64,000 nt of DNA from Malurus cyaneus samueli (Eukaryota; Chordata; Aves; Passeriformes; Maluridae), in NCBI GenBank assembly GCA_009741485.1, contig CM019214.1:23458267-23522266 (forward strand). Reading direction: 5' to 3'. The notes under the pieces are model-generated. The model was not told where the DNA came from. It worked only from the letters and a program-made list of their open reading frames with translations, and searched no databases. Of this stretch, positions 1-14,037 are shown in pieces (position 1 is the stretch's first letter; every line of letters begins with the position of its first letter). The position numbers and the translations under genes are program-made.

Positions 1-3000
1 GCCATCTTGCAGTAAGATTGGGCAGAGATTGCTTATGCTTTTGATTAAGCATCTTGGTGAATATTTAGGAAAAACAATATTTAAACCAGATTCTGAGAAG
101 TATTTGGTCTAAACTTTGGGCAGGATTGAAGTGAGAGAATGACAAATTTATATTACCTTCTCTTCTGAAGTCTGGATTAAGGAGAAGTGGGAATGACATC
201 TGGCACAGGTGAGCTGACATCCCAAGCTCTGTAAGAAACTAGAGAAGTTTCTTAATATCCTCTGATATCGTCTTCCAAACACAGGTCTTCTAAGATGAGG
301 AGATGTAATCTATTTTCTTCCTTATGCAGAAAAAAAGGCTTTTATCATCCTTGCTGCTCTTCTTCATATTTTATCTACTTCTACTATCTTCGCTAGGCTT
401 GAGTGATCAGAAATACCTCTTGTGTCCAAAAACTGTTCACTCTGTGGGTAGATAAAATGGCAGAATGACATTTTCTGTTTCATTTGCCCACTGCCTGACT
501 GCTGCTTGGCAGAGGACTATTGTTGTCAGGATCATATATATGGTAATTTCCCAAGCTCCCACGTGGGGAAAAAAAAAACCCCAAAACCATTTTGAGCCCA
601 TTACCATCTATGTGTAATTAAGGTTATCTTCTGCAGCTTTACCTTGCACAAATCAGCCCTGTTTCATTTACTGCTATTTTGTTACTTAGTCACTCCGTTT
701 TTAGAATCCTTCTGGAAAGCCTGGCTTAGCTTTGTCTACTTTGAATATCCAGTTTCACCTGTGTACCTTCCCTTGGGAGCCTTTGTCCCAGCTTATTTGT
801 AACTCAATTCCTTCTGAGTGGTTCTCACACAGATTCTTAGAGATCTCCTCCAGTGAATGCCTGTTATGAAATCGATCTTTTACTCTTGAACTCCATTACT
901 GCCTTTTAAACAGTTAATCTATGAAAGGACCTTCCTCATCTCCTCACAATTGAATTGATTTGAATTGTGTAAGAGGCTTCTGTGAGGAACCAAAGGGGAT
1001 TTGAAAGTCCAAATATGCTTCTTCGTCCACACACTGTCTTCATCCACATACTCAATGACTCCTGAGAACTAAAACCATGTAAGCATGACTGTCTGCACAA
1101 CCACACCATGAATTATGTAAAGTACTGAGAGATGGGAGGTGTCTCAAAGTCATAAAGATGATTTAAGAATGAAATCTCCAAAGATATTTTGGTGCCCATT
1201 CCTTAATGATTCCATTTTGCATTCAAGTCTGAATTGATTCTGGGTTTCTAACTTTGTGCTTATGAATACCAAAAGGAAAATTTCTGTGATGTTCTCTATC
1301 CTATACCTAAAATTAATCATCTGTGTCCTTGAAATTTAATTAAACCAGATAGTCTTTTAAATAGTTTTCCCACCATATGTTGGAAAAAGAGTAGCAAAAT
1401 TAAAAGAATAAATCACATCAGAGAGTAAATTAAATACACTGTTTGAAGCCAGCCTCTCTCTCATTTTCCTCATTGTTAAATCTGAGTCAATGCTGACAAT
1501 AAGCATTTAAAAGTGGTGAAGACAAAGCACTTCAAAATGCATTGTACAGAAATCTGTTCATGGAAGGCATTGAATGGGCTAGATTTTCTAAAGTGTTTTC
1601 CCCATTTCTGATTGCTTTGGTGTGAAACTGGTAGCATGAAATACATTCTAGACCTGATGGAGTAGAAATAAAAGCTTTACAAACATGAAAGATGAAAAAA
1701 GAAAACCGCTTCAGAAGTATTACCCCCATTTATATGTTGCTCACTGTAAAACTAAGGCAAGAGAATTTAATGCCATCGCTTTGTAAAACACAAAAAATCA
1801 CTAAATTCATAAAGGGTAATTAAAAAATAAGAAAAGTATCTAAATCTTGTTTGATGAAAATTGTTTAAAGCCTATACCTAAGCCTGTTCATTACAAGACA
1901 ATACACATAAATTTACGCTGTTGAAAAAGCATCTATAGAAAGTATTTGCCCAAATCTCAAGAAATATAATTCATTTCCAAAGGATAATTCTTGTAAAATA
2001 CTCAGGGTATTTATGAACATCTGAAAGAAAACTATCAAAAGAAAACTTTCATCTTGCTATTTATTTCTTTTCTGTTTCTCATCCTAGCCTGTGACCCTTT
2101 TCCCGATGCCTTAATCAAGGACAGATGGATTTGTGACTACATATTATGTAACCCTTGACTTCACATTCCTTTGGAAGGATAAAGTTAATAACTTCAATGG
2201 CAGTGGATTCTGCCACTACAGTTGACATCCAGTTGCTTCTAGCTGCTCCTTGATTTTGGTTTTAAAATCAGTAAACACATAAATAGTCTGAGATTTATGC
2301 AGGTGAGATCCTGTCCAGTTTAAAATTAATAAGTTTTAAGTGTGCTCTGATTAAAATATTGATAGAGATGGATGAAAAGTCATTTGTACTATTTTATCAG
2401 TGACTAAGCTAGTCAACTGTCAGTGGGTGAGTGTCCATGGTAGATGTGTCAGATGGTGTGAACTGAACATGACCTTGAGCATGAGGAGCGATTTGCAGCC
2501 CCACCAGAAGGTACCCACGGGAAGTCGTGCAGAAATTACCAACCCTCTAGATTAGAGGAAGACATATCCACTATCTAAGGGAAGGCACTGGAGGTCAATT
2601 CTTCATCTCTCATTTTGAAACATAAAGAAAAAAAAGGGTCTTTATCAAAGTGTATAAATTTGTTTTTCTTTCTCTGTGAGTATTCTCCCAAGTCCTTTAT
2701 ATGTAACAGGATGTTGGAAAATTATCTGAGATGTCGAATTGTAGTTTTGTCATAAGATTACGCTGGTTAGAGACAGCTTTTTTTTTAACTACATGGGGGA
2801 TTTTATTGTTCCTGAGGTCATGGCTCATGATGGCATGTGTGTAGCATTAGTCCCTGGTGGAGCAGATTTGTCTGGGAGACAGGTTTTGGGCATGGTCTGC
2901 CCCAGGGTGAGCCAGCCCACAAGCAGCATGGACAATGAACTTCCAGCGCTTGGGCTGATTCCCCAGCTCCCCTCAGCGGCATGGAGGAAGCCTTTCTGTC

Positions 3001-5961
3001 CCCTCTGCTTCATTTTGGGTGGAACCAGTTTAGGGGCTCAGAGGGCCAAAGGACATAAGCCCACGTGTGCAGTCTCATGAGAAAAGTATCCTCTCAGCAT
3101 AGACGTGTGAGTCTTGATATTCCCAGGGTTTCATTGTTAGCTTTCCACACTGATGGCCATTCTCATTGGAAAGTGCAGAGATCCCAGCATTCCGAGGTCT
3201 TTCAGGTGATGTCTGGTCAGGTAGGAGAGCTCTGATGGGGTCAGGTCTTGCCTATGAGACCTGGCAGTGCTCAGAGCGCAGGCACATGCCAGACTGCAAA
3301 GCTCCTTTGGTTCCTGGGGGATTTTCCTGTTAAAAATCCACTGGCGGTTATGGACCTGTGGCATCTCCAGGGCTGGAGGTGGGATTGTTGAGGACTCTGG
3401 CTTTCCTTGCTTCTAGTGGCACTTAAATGATCACAATAGCTACAGCTTAAGTGTCCCTAGTGCTGTGTTTAGTCTTTGAAAAAAGTTTTACTGATAAAGG
3501 TTAAAAAACCCTACATAAATGCTTTTTTTTTTTTTAGTTTGTTTGTTTGCAACCTGCAAACAGCTCCATGTTGGGAAAACAGTAACACACTGATCCAGAG
3601 ATTTATCAGGGAGAAGGAGATTCAAATCTGCTCAAGCAGAGAGGCAGACTGGGCATGTATTACTCATATCCCAGGTGAATGCTGTACCTCTTGTACCCAG
3701 GGTAAATCACATCCACTGCAGTGCTAAATAAAAGACTAGCATGGGGACTGGACACACTTCCCTCTGGCTTCTGTGAGAAAGAAATGGCACAGACAACTGT
3801 CTGGGTGGGAAAAGCAAGGCTCTTCAATCCCACTAGGACATAATGGCTCCTTACAGTTAAAGGCTGGGTGCTGAATACCTAAAAGAATGTGATTTAACAT
3901 CCCTGTCCCTAGTCTCAGATGGCTTCCCACTCAAGTTGCCACAGTGAAAGCTCAAAAGGAAGACTGTGACATTGAAGATGAATTGCTCAGCCCCATGTGA
4001 CAAAGCTGTGACCCACCAGGGCACAGTGGAATTCAGGACTCTCCAAGCCTGTGTTAAGCTCAGTACTTTTTTTTTCTTCCCACAGATCTCTTAGGAGCAA
4101 CAGAAATTAAATTTTTAAAAAATGAATGAAGTACATATGGCAACACAGCTGCTGAAAATCTGTTACCCTTTTTAATCACCTCTCATGTCCTGGGCATGCA
4201 TTTTATCCTTCAAACTCAGTAAAATGAAAAACACTGAGAGGAAGGCATCTCCCTGTGTTATTGGGGGACTTGGTAGTGTTATTAAGTCATTAAATCATAC
4301 AAGAGAAGCCTTGTCTAATGAGACCATACAGAATTTTAGGTCTCAGTGGGTTCATCGGGTTCAGCTTTTAAATACTTTACATACTTATAGTCACTAGGAA
4401 AACAGCTTTCACAGAGGTACTGCAAACTGCAAATAAATAAAATTGAAAAAGGAGAGAACCATCCTTTTTCTTAATGAATGAACTTTGGAGATTAAAAGGT
4501 TCTAAGCCCTGGATAAGAGCTCAAACAGCCTTGCAATGACACAATTTCCCACCTGCTTATGGGCACACTGTAGAATAGTCCTTCAGGCTGAGGGGACAGG
4601 GTCTCCAAAGCACTGTTTACTGCCTGCCCTCCTTCCATAAGCATTCAATGCCATAAGCAGTCAGAGTGACTATTTCTCATTTGGTAGCCTTGAATCACAC
4701 TGCTGGTTATTCACCTTTGCATGTCAGCACCAAGGTAAGGAGAGCAAGTTGGGTGATATATTCGATTGCAATGCTGGAGCTGGGGTGAGAGAAAAGTGCT
4801 GCTATTGAAAGAGGTTCTTCTGTAAAGGACCAATGATGTACATCCTGAATAGGTGCAAATTACCCTCACTTCCCACCCCCAAGTTCAGCCAATACACCCC
4901 TTATTCAATATCTTGCTGCTGTGATGCTTTCTTTTGTTGAAGTTTTTGATTCTGTGTTAAGTTCAGAAGGCTGTGTTTTAGTAAGAGATATGAGGGAGTA
5001 TTTCCTGTGTGGGATTGGGCTCCTTGTCAGCCCAAGAAGTGGTCATTTTCAGTCAACAGTGAAGCATTTGTTGGTCAAAGAAAAGGTCTTTAACTAGAAC
5101 AAGCTCCTGAACTTCAACCCTGCTGCAATGAAAAAGAACAGAGCTTCTTTGTCTGTTGGTTTTGAATCCTTCATGGAGGGCTGCCAGCGACCATTAACTT
5201 GTGTGTTATTGTGCTATCAGACAGGAGAAACATGAGCCAGGATTTACCAGCAGAGTCACAAGCCTTTCATCACACAGTTATTACAGTGGCAAAGTTCAGT
5301 GGTAGTTACTCACCTCTCCAAAAACAAATATCACCCACTCAGGCAAGAGAGAATGGGCTTCTGCTGGGTGATGCTATGTTAGTTCATGCTACTGCATCTG
5401 ACTGCCAGTCACTGCTAAATCCACGTGCCCAGTGCATTTTGAAATCCTGATGGTCAGAGCACTCCTGTGAGCAAGGGGGCATCGTGATCTACCCTTCTTT
5501 TGTAGGTTTGGGATGGATCTGTGAGGCTGCTGTTAGGCTGAGCGATGGGGACACATTGCCATGAGCTTGGGCCCCTGGATCTCTGGGTCCTTCAGCTCAG
5601 CCTGGCTGGAGCAGATGCACTGTTACCAACATGAGCATGTTTCCTGCCACAGAAAGCTCAAGGAGAGCAATGGTAAACCTGTGGAGTCAAATCTCTTCCC
5701 TCTGGGGCTGGGATACAGCTTGCTGCTCAGGGATAGCTAGAAAAATTAAAGCTCCGCTTCACAAACACTGGAAGTTGCCTGATTTCCAAATACTTTTAGG
5801 TGGGTTTTAACTTCTTGCTTGTCTTTAAAACCTGGACTTTGTATCATTGTTTAACCAAGTACTTTGCTGAGGTGCTTTGGAGGGGTTCACCTCAAATACT
5901 CAGCTCCATGTCATGCTCGATAGACTGGTGATTGTGTCTTGTTGTCTCATTTGTCCTCCAG
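1..5961 (+). other. GLRA2: Last intron of GLRA2 (3' portion)
   Basis: This stretch precedes the AG acceptor of the terminal GLRA2 exon. I looked for the preceding exon, which should encode the M3 segment and the start of the large cytoplasmic loop, and did not find it, so the intron extends beyond the left edge. The DNA is AT-rich with short A and T runs. A somewhat GC-richer patch lies at 2790-3080. The short open frames here have no recognisable homology. No intact transposon was recognised. Confidence 0.8.
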
Positions 5962-6240
5962 GAAGATGAAGTCGCTCGTGACAGTCGATTCAATTTCAGT
6001 GGCTACGGCATGGGCCACTGCCTCCAAGTCAAAGATGGCACAGCAGTCAAGGCCACGCCACCCAACCCACCTCCAGCACCCCCGAAGGATTCAGAGTCCA
6101 TCAAAAAGAAGTTTGTTGACCGCGCAAAAAGGATTGATACAATATCCCGTGCTGCGTTCCCTCTCGCCTTCCTCATTTTCAACATCTTTTACTGGATTAC
6201 ATACAAAATTATACGGCATGAGGACATTCACAAGAAATAG
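5962..6240 (+). CDS. GLRA2: Glycine receptor subunit alpha-2, terminal coding exon
   Basis: GLRA2 is a pentameric ligand-gated chloride channel subunit of the plasma membrane, active at inhibitory glycinergic synapses and strongly expressed in the developing nervous system. This exon encodes the last 92 residues and a TAG stop. It starts after a pyrimidine-rich acceptor (TTGTCCTCCAG, AG at 5960-5961), phase 0, with EDEVARDSR. Next come the end of the M3-M4 cytoplasmic loop with a proline-rich stretch (PPNPPPAPP), a basic segment ([10 protein letters not shown]), the M4 helix (about [20 protein letters not shown]) and the short extracellular tail ending HEDIHKK. The [13 protein letters not shown] and HEDxHKK signatures fit alpha-2 better than alpha-1, whose tail ends in a different motif, or alpha-3, which ends in glutamines. 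Family assignment rests on remembered vertebrate sequences. All upstream exons lie outside the window. Confidence 0.95.
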   Translation, partial: EDEVARDSRFNFSGYGMGHCLQVKDGTAVKATPPNPPPAPPKDSESIKKKFVDRAKRIDTISRAAFPLAFLIFNIFYWITYKIIRHEDIHKK

Positions 6241-6287
6241 GCAATTCTGGTTAGCCAGGACTTCTTAGCCAAAGTGATCCACATGTA

Positions 6288-6293
6288 AATAAA
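6288..6293 (+). terminator. GLRA2: Proximal poly(A) signal of GLRA2
   Basis: AATAAA lies 48 bases after the stop codon. Use here would give a very short 3'UTR. Whether it is used cannot be told from sequence. Confidence 0.4.
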
Positions 6294-7467
6294 CAGTGAA
6301 ATGTCTTTCTGTCATATGGACTAAGGATTTCTTCCCCACTCCCCCAGAACACTGCAGAAAAAAATAGCAAAGAGGAAAAGAAGGATAGAAGGAAAGTGAT
6401 TCCATGACAAAATATGCAGTGAGACCAGTCAATGAGGCTCCCCTACACACTCTCAGTGTGTTCTTCCAGATTCAGTATTGATCAGGCATCTATAATTGGG
6501 GCCAAATTTTACCCAGCTTCATCACCAAGATATAACCTTTCAGAACAAAAGAGAATCAGAAAACAAGCAATTCTCCTAAAACATCTGTCAAGAGACTGTG
6601 GTGGCTACAGTACAGGGAGTTATAAGAGGACCAAACTTTTTCAGGATAATGTTGCCTTTCTATTTGAAACAAGTCTACTGAGCTACATTCCATGACCATG
6701 TCTGTAGGTAGTGGTTTCACCAAGGAGTCCTTTTGTGGGTTGTAATTATTTCTACTGATTGGGGAGAGGGAAAAAAAAAGAAGAAGAAAAAAGATTTATA
6801 CTTTACTATCCTTGTGGGTGTGCATTTTAATATTATCTTGCTTTACTAGAATTGTAATTTTGGGGTTGAACTTGTGTGTCGTGTGATTTATTTGATAGTT
6901 GACACTCCAAAACCAGTGAAACTGCCCGGTTTATTTCTGTTGGGAGACAGTGCACTTACTTCATTTTATTTCTGCTGATTTTACATGCAACTTGAGGTGC
7001 CAAACTGTATTTTACCTATTGTGCTACCCTGTACCACACTACTTAGTAAGAACTTGTTTCCTCCAAGGTGTAGCTCAGTTTAGCATTGAGTTTCTATTAC
7101 CGCTCTCATTGTAGCTGCAGTCAATAGCTCTATAGGTAAACACAAATTGTTTACAGACCTCTAATTTATATCTTTACTCAAAGTGGCTATCATTTTAAAT
7201 ATCATTAATTAACCTAAGAATTTTAAAACTGTACTGTGATTTTCAGAACCTGTTACCTTTTGGTGCCGGATCTGCGTTATTCAAATCCTTGCTACATGTT
7301 TTAAAGTAGAAAATTAAAAAAATGTAAAAAAAAAAAAGAAGAAAAAAAAAGATGGTATTTTTGCTTACATGGAAGAAGACAACCTGTAACATAAGATGAG
7401 TAAAACATTAAAATTTTACACTTGCTGTAAAAGGGTTTATTAAAAAAAAAGGTATTTGTTCAATTTC

Positions 7468-7473
7468 AATAAA
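7468..7473 (+). terminator. GLRA2: Distal poly(A) signal of GLRA2
   Basis: AATAAA sits about 1.2 kb after the stop. It is followed within 30 bases by a T-rich segment with GTGG, as expected for a cleavage region. This is the more likely main end of the transcript. Confidence 0.55.
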
Positions 7474-8152
7474 GCTAAATGTGGTACTAACATTTCTTCA
7501 CTCTTTTCTTCATTTGCAGCAGCAGCAGCAGGGCTGTTCGTGCCACAGCCCAGCTCTTCCACTGCTCTGTCAGCAGAAAGAGGGTGAAAAGCAGCCTTCT
7601 GCTGAGCTGACTTAGCACGCCAAATTTTGCTATCTGTCCTGCAGCAAAGGGACTATTGCAGCCCCTGGGAGGATGTCAAGGACTGTGTCAGAAGCTTGGC
7701 CAGGATATGATGGGAGCATTTGTAGAACATTTGCATGTGCTGAGCCAGGCCTGGGGGAGGAGGGACACTGCTCCCCTCTCACAGCATCCCTGCCCAGCAA
7801 GAAATACAACCCAGCTTCACATGTGCTGAGCCTGCCTTGGGGGGTATCCCCAACTTCTGACTTTCTTGCAGCTTCACCACTTTGGTGAGCTGAAGGATGT
7901 GTTGAGTTGGCCTTTTCTAAGTGCCTCTTATAGACCTGGGAATGACCAACAGTTTAAAAGCAAATTAAAAACTGCATTCAGTTTAATGTGAGGCCCAAAT
8001 ACACATCTGTAGCTGCCCAGACCTTTTTTCCCACTCCCCTAATGAGATGTGATACTGAGACACACTGAGCCTTCAGCACGTCTCACTCTGCTTTCACTCC
8101 TGGACAGCTTCTGCTGGGAGAACAGAGGTTCCACAGCTGTCTGAGCATGTAT

Positions 8153-8178
8153 TTGTGTGTCTGTGTGTCTGTCTGTGT
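8153..8178. repeat. TG/TCTG simple repeat
   Basis: An imperfect run of TGTG and TCTG units that reads the same motif for about 26 bases. Confidence 0.8.
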
Positions 8179-9107
8179 TCAATCTCTCTCCACATGGCTG
8201 CCTGGCTTTGCTCCTCCCTGGAGAGGAGAGGGATTCTAGAGACCATGACAACTCTGATTCCCAAACTATAAATTAATGGCAAAAAGCCAGTCAAGCATTT
8301 TATCTTCCCTTACCCTCCTCAGCTCTGTGGACTCTTCTGTTGCTTACACCTCTGGATGGAACTGGAAACATCACTTCCATCTCATTCAGAACATGGATCC
8401 AGATGTGACTGACAGCATCGGAAAGGGGAACCAGTGAGAACTCAAAACAACTGTCCAAACTATTCTGCTTTGAAAAACAAGCTTTTGATGTCAATTCAAG
8501 TATCATAATATTTGCAGTTTTTATAGTATCGTATTTGCTTTTATTCATTTTTAAAGTGGAACAGTATTTGATTATGGGTATTGTATTAGAGGAAAGCTCC
8601 AGAACAATCCTAGTACCATGAACCTTCAGCAGGGTGAAAAAAGGCAGCTGTAAACTGTGTTTTATCTGGAAGTTAGAAGCCTTCACTGGTATGTGAACAT
8701 TCAGAGCTCAGTTTTATTAATCCCTTGTTCCAAAAACTCTGCTTCAAATGAAGGTGCAATGCCAGGATTAATCCTGAGTGCCCAGAGGTGTAGCTAATGA
8801 CTGTCAGAGCCTGTTGCTCACAGCTGTCCCAAATGGCAGCAGGAACACAAACCTGCTCTGAGCTGATGGAAATCTGTGTGTCCCTTTGTGTGGTGAAGCT
8901 CATGTGCCTCCAGCATCCACACCACGAATTCAACTGCACTCTTTGCAGTGCTTGGCTGTCAGCATTTGCTAAATAGTTCACTAAAATATCTGGCAAATTA
9001 GAATTGAGGTTTGCTGACAGTATCCATGGGAAGATTGCTCTGCTGTTGCCTTGTACATAAACTTTGGTCCAATCATGAGTATAATCTGTGCACAAAATCT
9101 GAATAGG

Positions 9108-9122
9108 TCTCTCTCTCTCTCT
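9108..9122. repeat. (CT)n microsatellite
   Basis: Alternating T and C for 15 bases. On the minus strand it encodes the run of Arg-Glu seen in an otherwise unrecognised open frame. Confidence 0.85.
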
Positions 9123-12100
9123 TTTGAAGACAGAATTTATGGCTACATGGCAATTAGTCAATTAGTCATGAATATTGAAACTATCTAACTAAATTTCAGA
9201 AACAAACAATTCATGCAAATGGACAAAGTCCACTGAGCATGGCAGTTAGGAATGGCCACATGATACAGAGAAGTTTTCACATGTGGCTGATGGCCTGTGA
9301 ACCCTCTGACATGGATGTGGTTTGATACCAGCTACCTATCAAAGAACCTTCTCTCAAAGAACATGGCTGGCCCCACAAACTGATTGAGAAACTCCCTGAA
9401 GATAAAGCATCAAATTTATCAGTTTATCAAATAATAAAGTCTTATCAAGGATAGCAGGACTTATGGAGGGACACAACTTTCCTAAACAAATTCTCAATAG
9501 GGTTAACAGAGAAAAAAGCACTCAAAAAGTTGTCACCTTGCACTCAGGGAAGCAGCAGAATTAAGTAGTGAAGCAGTTTCATTTCAAGAGGAAAAAGAAT
9601 GGCTTAGAGAATAACTCCCAGACAAATGGTCTTTGTGAAACAAGAGACACAGCGGGATGGAAGGAAAGAGATCCAGGATTAATTCTGAAAAGTTTCCACA
9701 CGGATTGGAAAGCTTGCATGTTATAATTCTAGCTGGTAAAATAAAATTAAGCCCTAGGGCATTAAAACTACTTGCATTTAGCTATAAAACAATTAGGATG
9801 ACTTCTAATTTACCAAGAAAGCATATTAAGGTTTAAGCATGTCTTTAAAGGATGCAAGATCAGGTCTGGTCATTGGCATCCTGTTGTTTAGTGCTCAAGG
9901 GGAAATGTTTAGCCATCTCTCAACAGACAAATGCTGTCAGGTGCTGTGATAAAGCCTAATTGATAAAAGATATCTTTTTAAAAAAACCTTATTACATTAG
10001 GAAGAAAGAGAAAAAATTAAAAAGTGCAATGTGAAATAAGAGATCTCTGTTATTCTTTCATGGGTTTTTTTCTCCATATTTCTTTAGGTGGCAGAGCCAT
10101 CACTTCTGATGTATCCAATCAAAGAAGGTGTAGCAATAGAGGTTTTTGTAGTATCCAATGTGAGATATCAGCAATTCATAACTGCTGGAGGACAACTCCA
10201 GGATCTGCAGTGACTCTGGGGTCACATTTTCTTATGTGCTATAGAGGTGAGGAGTAAGGGTGAACCTCATCCACATAAGACATTGAGATTTTTTCCCTTG
10301 GATTCCTTTTTTCCCAGCATGAGATGCTGAAGGCAATAGGAAAGAGATGATGGAAAAATAATGTTTGTCTACTGCAGGCTGAACTGCTACAGTTCTTCAT
10401 CTTTATGCAAACCTGCCTGACATTGGTGGCGCAGGAGCTGCTGCCCAAACATGAGGCACCAGCCAAAACTTTCAGCCTTTTGTAGCTGATGTTCCTCAAA
10501 ATATTGTGGGGAAATCTGACCTAGTCTTTGAGATTGCACTCATGGGCATTTCCTGGGAAGGGTTTTCACTGGGCTCAGTTGGTGTCTCTGCCTCAGCAAC
10601 AGAACTCTCCATCTGCATCTGGAAATTGCAATTTAGGAACTTACTCAGTCCAATAGTGGCATTTCCATATTTAGAAATATATTTCTGAATACAGGAAGAA
10701 ATATTTTTAATGTGTGGTTGTAAAAAGTATAATTCCTTTAAAATTAGAACAGAGCAAGGAATAAAGAAACAAAACCTTTGTACAAAGATGAGCTTTATAT
10801 TACACAAAGTAGTATGAAAATAGTTTTATTTAATATATAATTTTCTTTATCTATAATGTAGTATCTGTGGAAAATTATCTTTTGCCAGACTTTGAAAGTA
10901 ATTTATTCTGATGATTTTTGACATAGAAGTTTGTGTCTTACAATGTTTTGGAAAACTAGAAAACCAAAACCAAGGCTGCCTAGAGAAATTTCTGCCTGGG
11001 AAAATTCTCTCAGAAAGAACATGTTTTTGCCATAAATGCCCCTCACAGATTTTACATTAAAAATTAATCTTCTCTAGTTTAACAAGAAGATAAAAAGAAG
11101 ATATTTTTGCCATTTGAACATACCTTTCCTAATTTTGCAAGGCAATTGTGAAATATCATCCCATTTGGGGCAGAACAAGAGAAGCTTCACCAGTTCCAGA
11201 CAAACTCATCCATCCAATTTACTTCCAAATCCAATGCAGTTCTTACTGAAAGTAGAAAAAAACCCCAAAACTTCAATAACTTCTAGATCAGTTCCTAATA
11301 AAAGATCAGTTTCCAACACTAAGCACTAGAAATAATCTGAGATGGAAAATATTCGGAGAGGATTATCTTTCTTCCTCTCAGGAGGAATAGAAACTTGAGT
11401 CAAAATAAGCATCTCAGATAATAATTAGTAAAACTGACTCTGTGAGATATATACACTCAGTTCTTTAAGTTGCCACTGAAATGGACATGTTAAATAATTG
11501 TCTTTGCTATGGAGAAAGGCTGTGAGGCAGTATCAGGAAGAAACTGATGAATACTGGGGATCCTGATCGCATTTTGCTTGTGCTAAAAATTGGGTTTTAC
11601 TGGGACAAATTTTATAACATCCTCTCTAGTCATCTGAACAGCTGTACAACTGATTCAAAACCAGCTTCTTCAGATTATCACAAGGCTTGGATCTGATGTC
11701 CATCAGAGGGAGTTCCTGTTGTGGGGATGGTGGACAGTGGGTGCTGGCAGCTGGATGCATCCTCCTTTTTCCACAGGAAAAACCAGCAAGATCCCTGGGA
11801 GTGCACACAGGGAATATATTCCTTAGCAGTGCTTAATGAAAAGACTTTTAGACAGAGCAGTTGAAGGCCTCCCAGATTTCCACCTTGCCTTTTCTTTGGC
11901 GTGAATCCCTTTTCCCTAAGGCAATAAGGAGTGCTACCTTTGACATCACAGGGCCGGGCCTGTGGCTGGCCATGTTTGGAAATCCCATATTTGTCACCTG
12001 GCCTCTGGAGAAAACCTTCCCTGTTTTCTCTTTAGTACAAAGAGAGAAAAAACTGATGTCAATGTATGAAGCAGAGTAAATGCAATTCGTTTCTGGTATT

Positions 12101-14009
12101 TGCAGCTGTGTTAAAGACCCTTGAGTGAGGATGTGTCCCCAGCAGCCAGGACATTGCCTGTTCTTCCCTGCCCCAGGAGAATGCAGGGAGGATTTGAGGG
12201 GCACAAGGGCTGGTGCAAGAAGGAAAGGAGCTCAAGGGCTCAGGCAATGGGGAGGTGTGGGAATGAGACCATCAACACAGACACTTCTTGGGCTGCTCTG
12301 CAAGCCTGGCTTGAGGGAACAGCCTGCTGTGCCCCAAAGTGTCCCCTGGGCAGGACCAGCCAAGGGAAACAAGGAAAGGGCACTCCAGGGATGGGAAGTG
12401 ACTCAGTAACAGCCCAGAGAAGACTCCCTGATCAACAGGAAGGGGGAGAACTCATCAAAGATGAGTCAAGTCTAAAATGTGTATATGCAGAAAATCTTCT
12501 GTCTTATCTGCTGGGTGCAACCCCATAATAAAAATCCACATTCTACAGCAAAAGACTTGATTGTGCACAATGCACCAAACAGGAAGACATCATAATGTTG
12601 CATGTGGAACCAGAGAGGGTCTTTAGCAGGGTTTTCCAGTGAGAAAATGAGAGCACTAATCACTTAATTCACACTGGAGACACTACCTCCTCTCTCTGCA
12701 TTGTCAGGCAGAGATGTTACAAAAAGGCATTAAAGTCTGGAAATGAAGAAGCTGCCAATGTGTGGGTGAAGTTTTCCTCTTAGCCATTGCTTGGAGTTCA
12801 AAGGGAACTCATGTATGGCTGCATTTGGGGGAGACTGAGGTGAACAGCAGGGACAAATGTCTATGATGAGCTAATTAACCTTTACAAAAGGAGAGTGTGT
12901 GCATTTTTCCTGTAATAAGCTAATGAACTCCATCCTCCAGGAGGGATGAGGGACATAATCAATGAGGCTCCTACAGGGGTTTGCCAAAGATGCTCTTCAG
13001 AGGAGAGGTGAAGAGCAGGGCTGTTTCTGGGTCATTAGCTTAAAAAACAAGAGCTGAAAGAGCTGCCTGCTGCAGGGAAATTGGGTTCCCCTTCCATGCA
13101 TATTACACTGCATGTAATAGGGCTCTGAAAGCATGTTCTCTGCTTGGGAGAATATTACCATTTTCCACTAATCCAAGATAAAAGTAAAGCTGAAAAAAGA
13201 AAAGGTTTCTTTTTCTTGACAACCTTTTCCTTGTAGTAGCTCAAGTCAAAACCAAGAGAAATTTTATGCTGACCTTGGATGTGAGCCAAGCTGTTACAGG
13301 TTGATGGTGAAAGTTTCAATATGGGCAGGGTCCCAGCCTACATCTGAGCTGTCTGCTGTTATGGCACATTTGCTTCTCACTTTGGAGCCCATTGACTTTG
13401 TTTTCTTGAATTAACACAATGAGAGGTTTTGTCACTGACCCTTCTGGTGTTGCAAGTGCAGTAAGTGAGGTCAAAAATGCAGAATTTGCCAAAGAACATT
13501 TAGAATTTCGATTACTTTTTCCTCTCATCAGAATCTGCATGTATAATAGTCTTTCAAAGGCCTTTTCAAAAGGATCCTGGCAGAGGCTAAAGAGCATTTT
13601 AATGTTTCCTTTGATTTATTAGCACTAGTTCAGTTTTTAATTTGCAGAAAAGAGGTTCTCCATTAATACCCACAGTATAATTTCACATTAAACATCCTAA
13701 ATGTGACCTAATCTATTTTTAAAGGAACTAATTCCCATGCGTTGGTTGGCTTTTTCCAGGCATCACCAAGGCTCAAAACATGAAGCCCATTCCTGTCATG
13801 CAGCAAGGTTTCCTTGAACACCTGCACTGTTATTCTGTCTGTAGTTCTCTGTAATAATATCAGTGGGCAGGACTTGTTTTATGGCACTGAGGAAACAAAG
13901 GAGGATATTTTAACATAAAGGAAATTTGCATATTTGCTGCTATAATAGCAGAGGGAATTTTGCTGGAAAATTATAGTTTCAGCAAATTGAAAAGTTTGTA
14001 TTGTATTTG

Positions 14010-14037
14010 TGCACACACATCCAGACACACACACACA
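14010..14037. repeat. (CA)n microsatellite, interrupted
   Basis: CACACACA, an interruption (TCCAGA), then a second CACACACACACA run. Confidence 0.85.

Larger units (their letters stand above)
6241..7490 (+). other. GLRA2: GLRA2 3' untranslated region
   Basis: Non-coding sequence follows the TAG stop, with a first canonical AATAAA at 6288-6293 and a last one at 7468-7473. The sequence between is AT-rich and ends in A-rich tracts (about 7316-7350 and 7442-7450). The 3' end near 7490 is inferred from the distal signal. A GC-richer, differently composed sequence begins near 7515. Confidence 0.65.
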
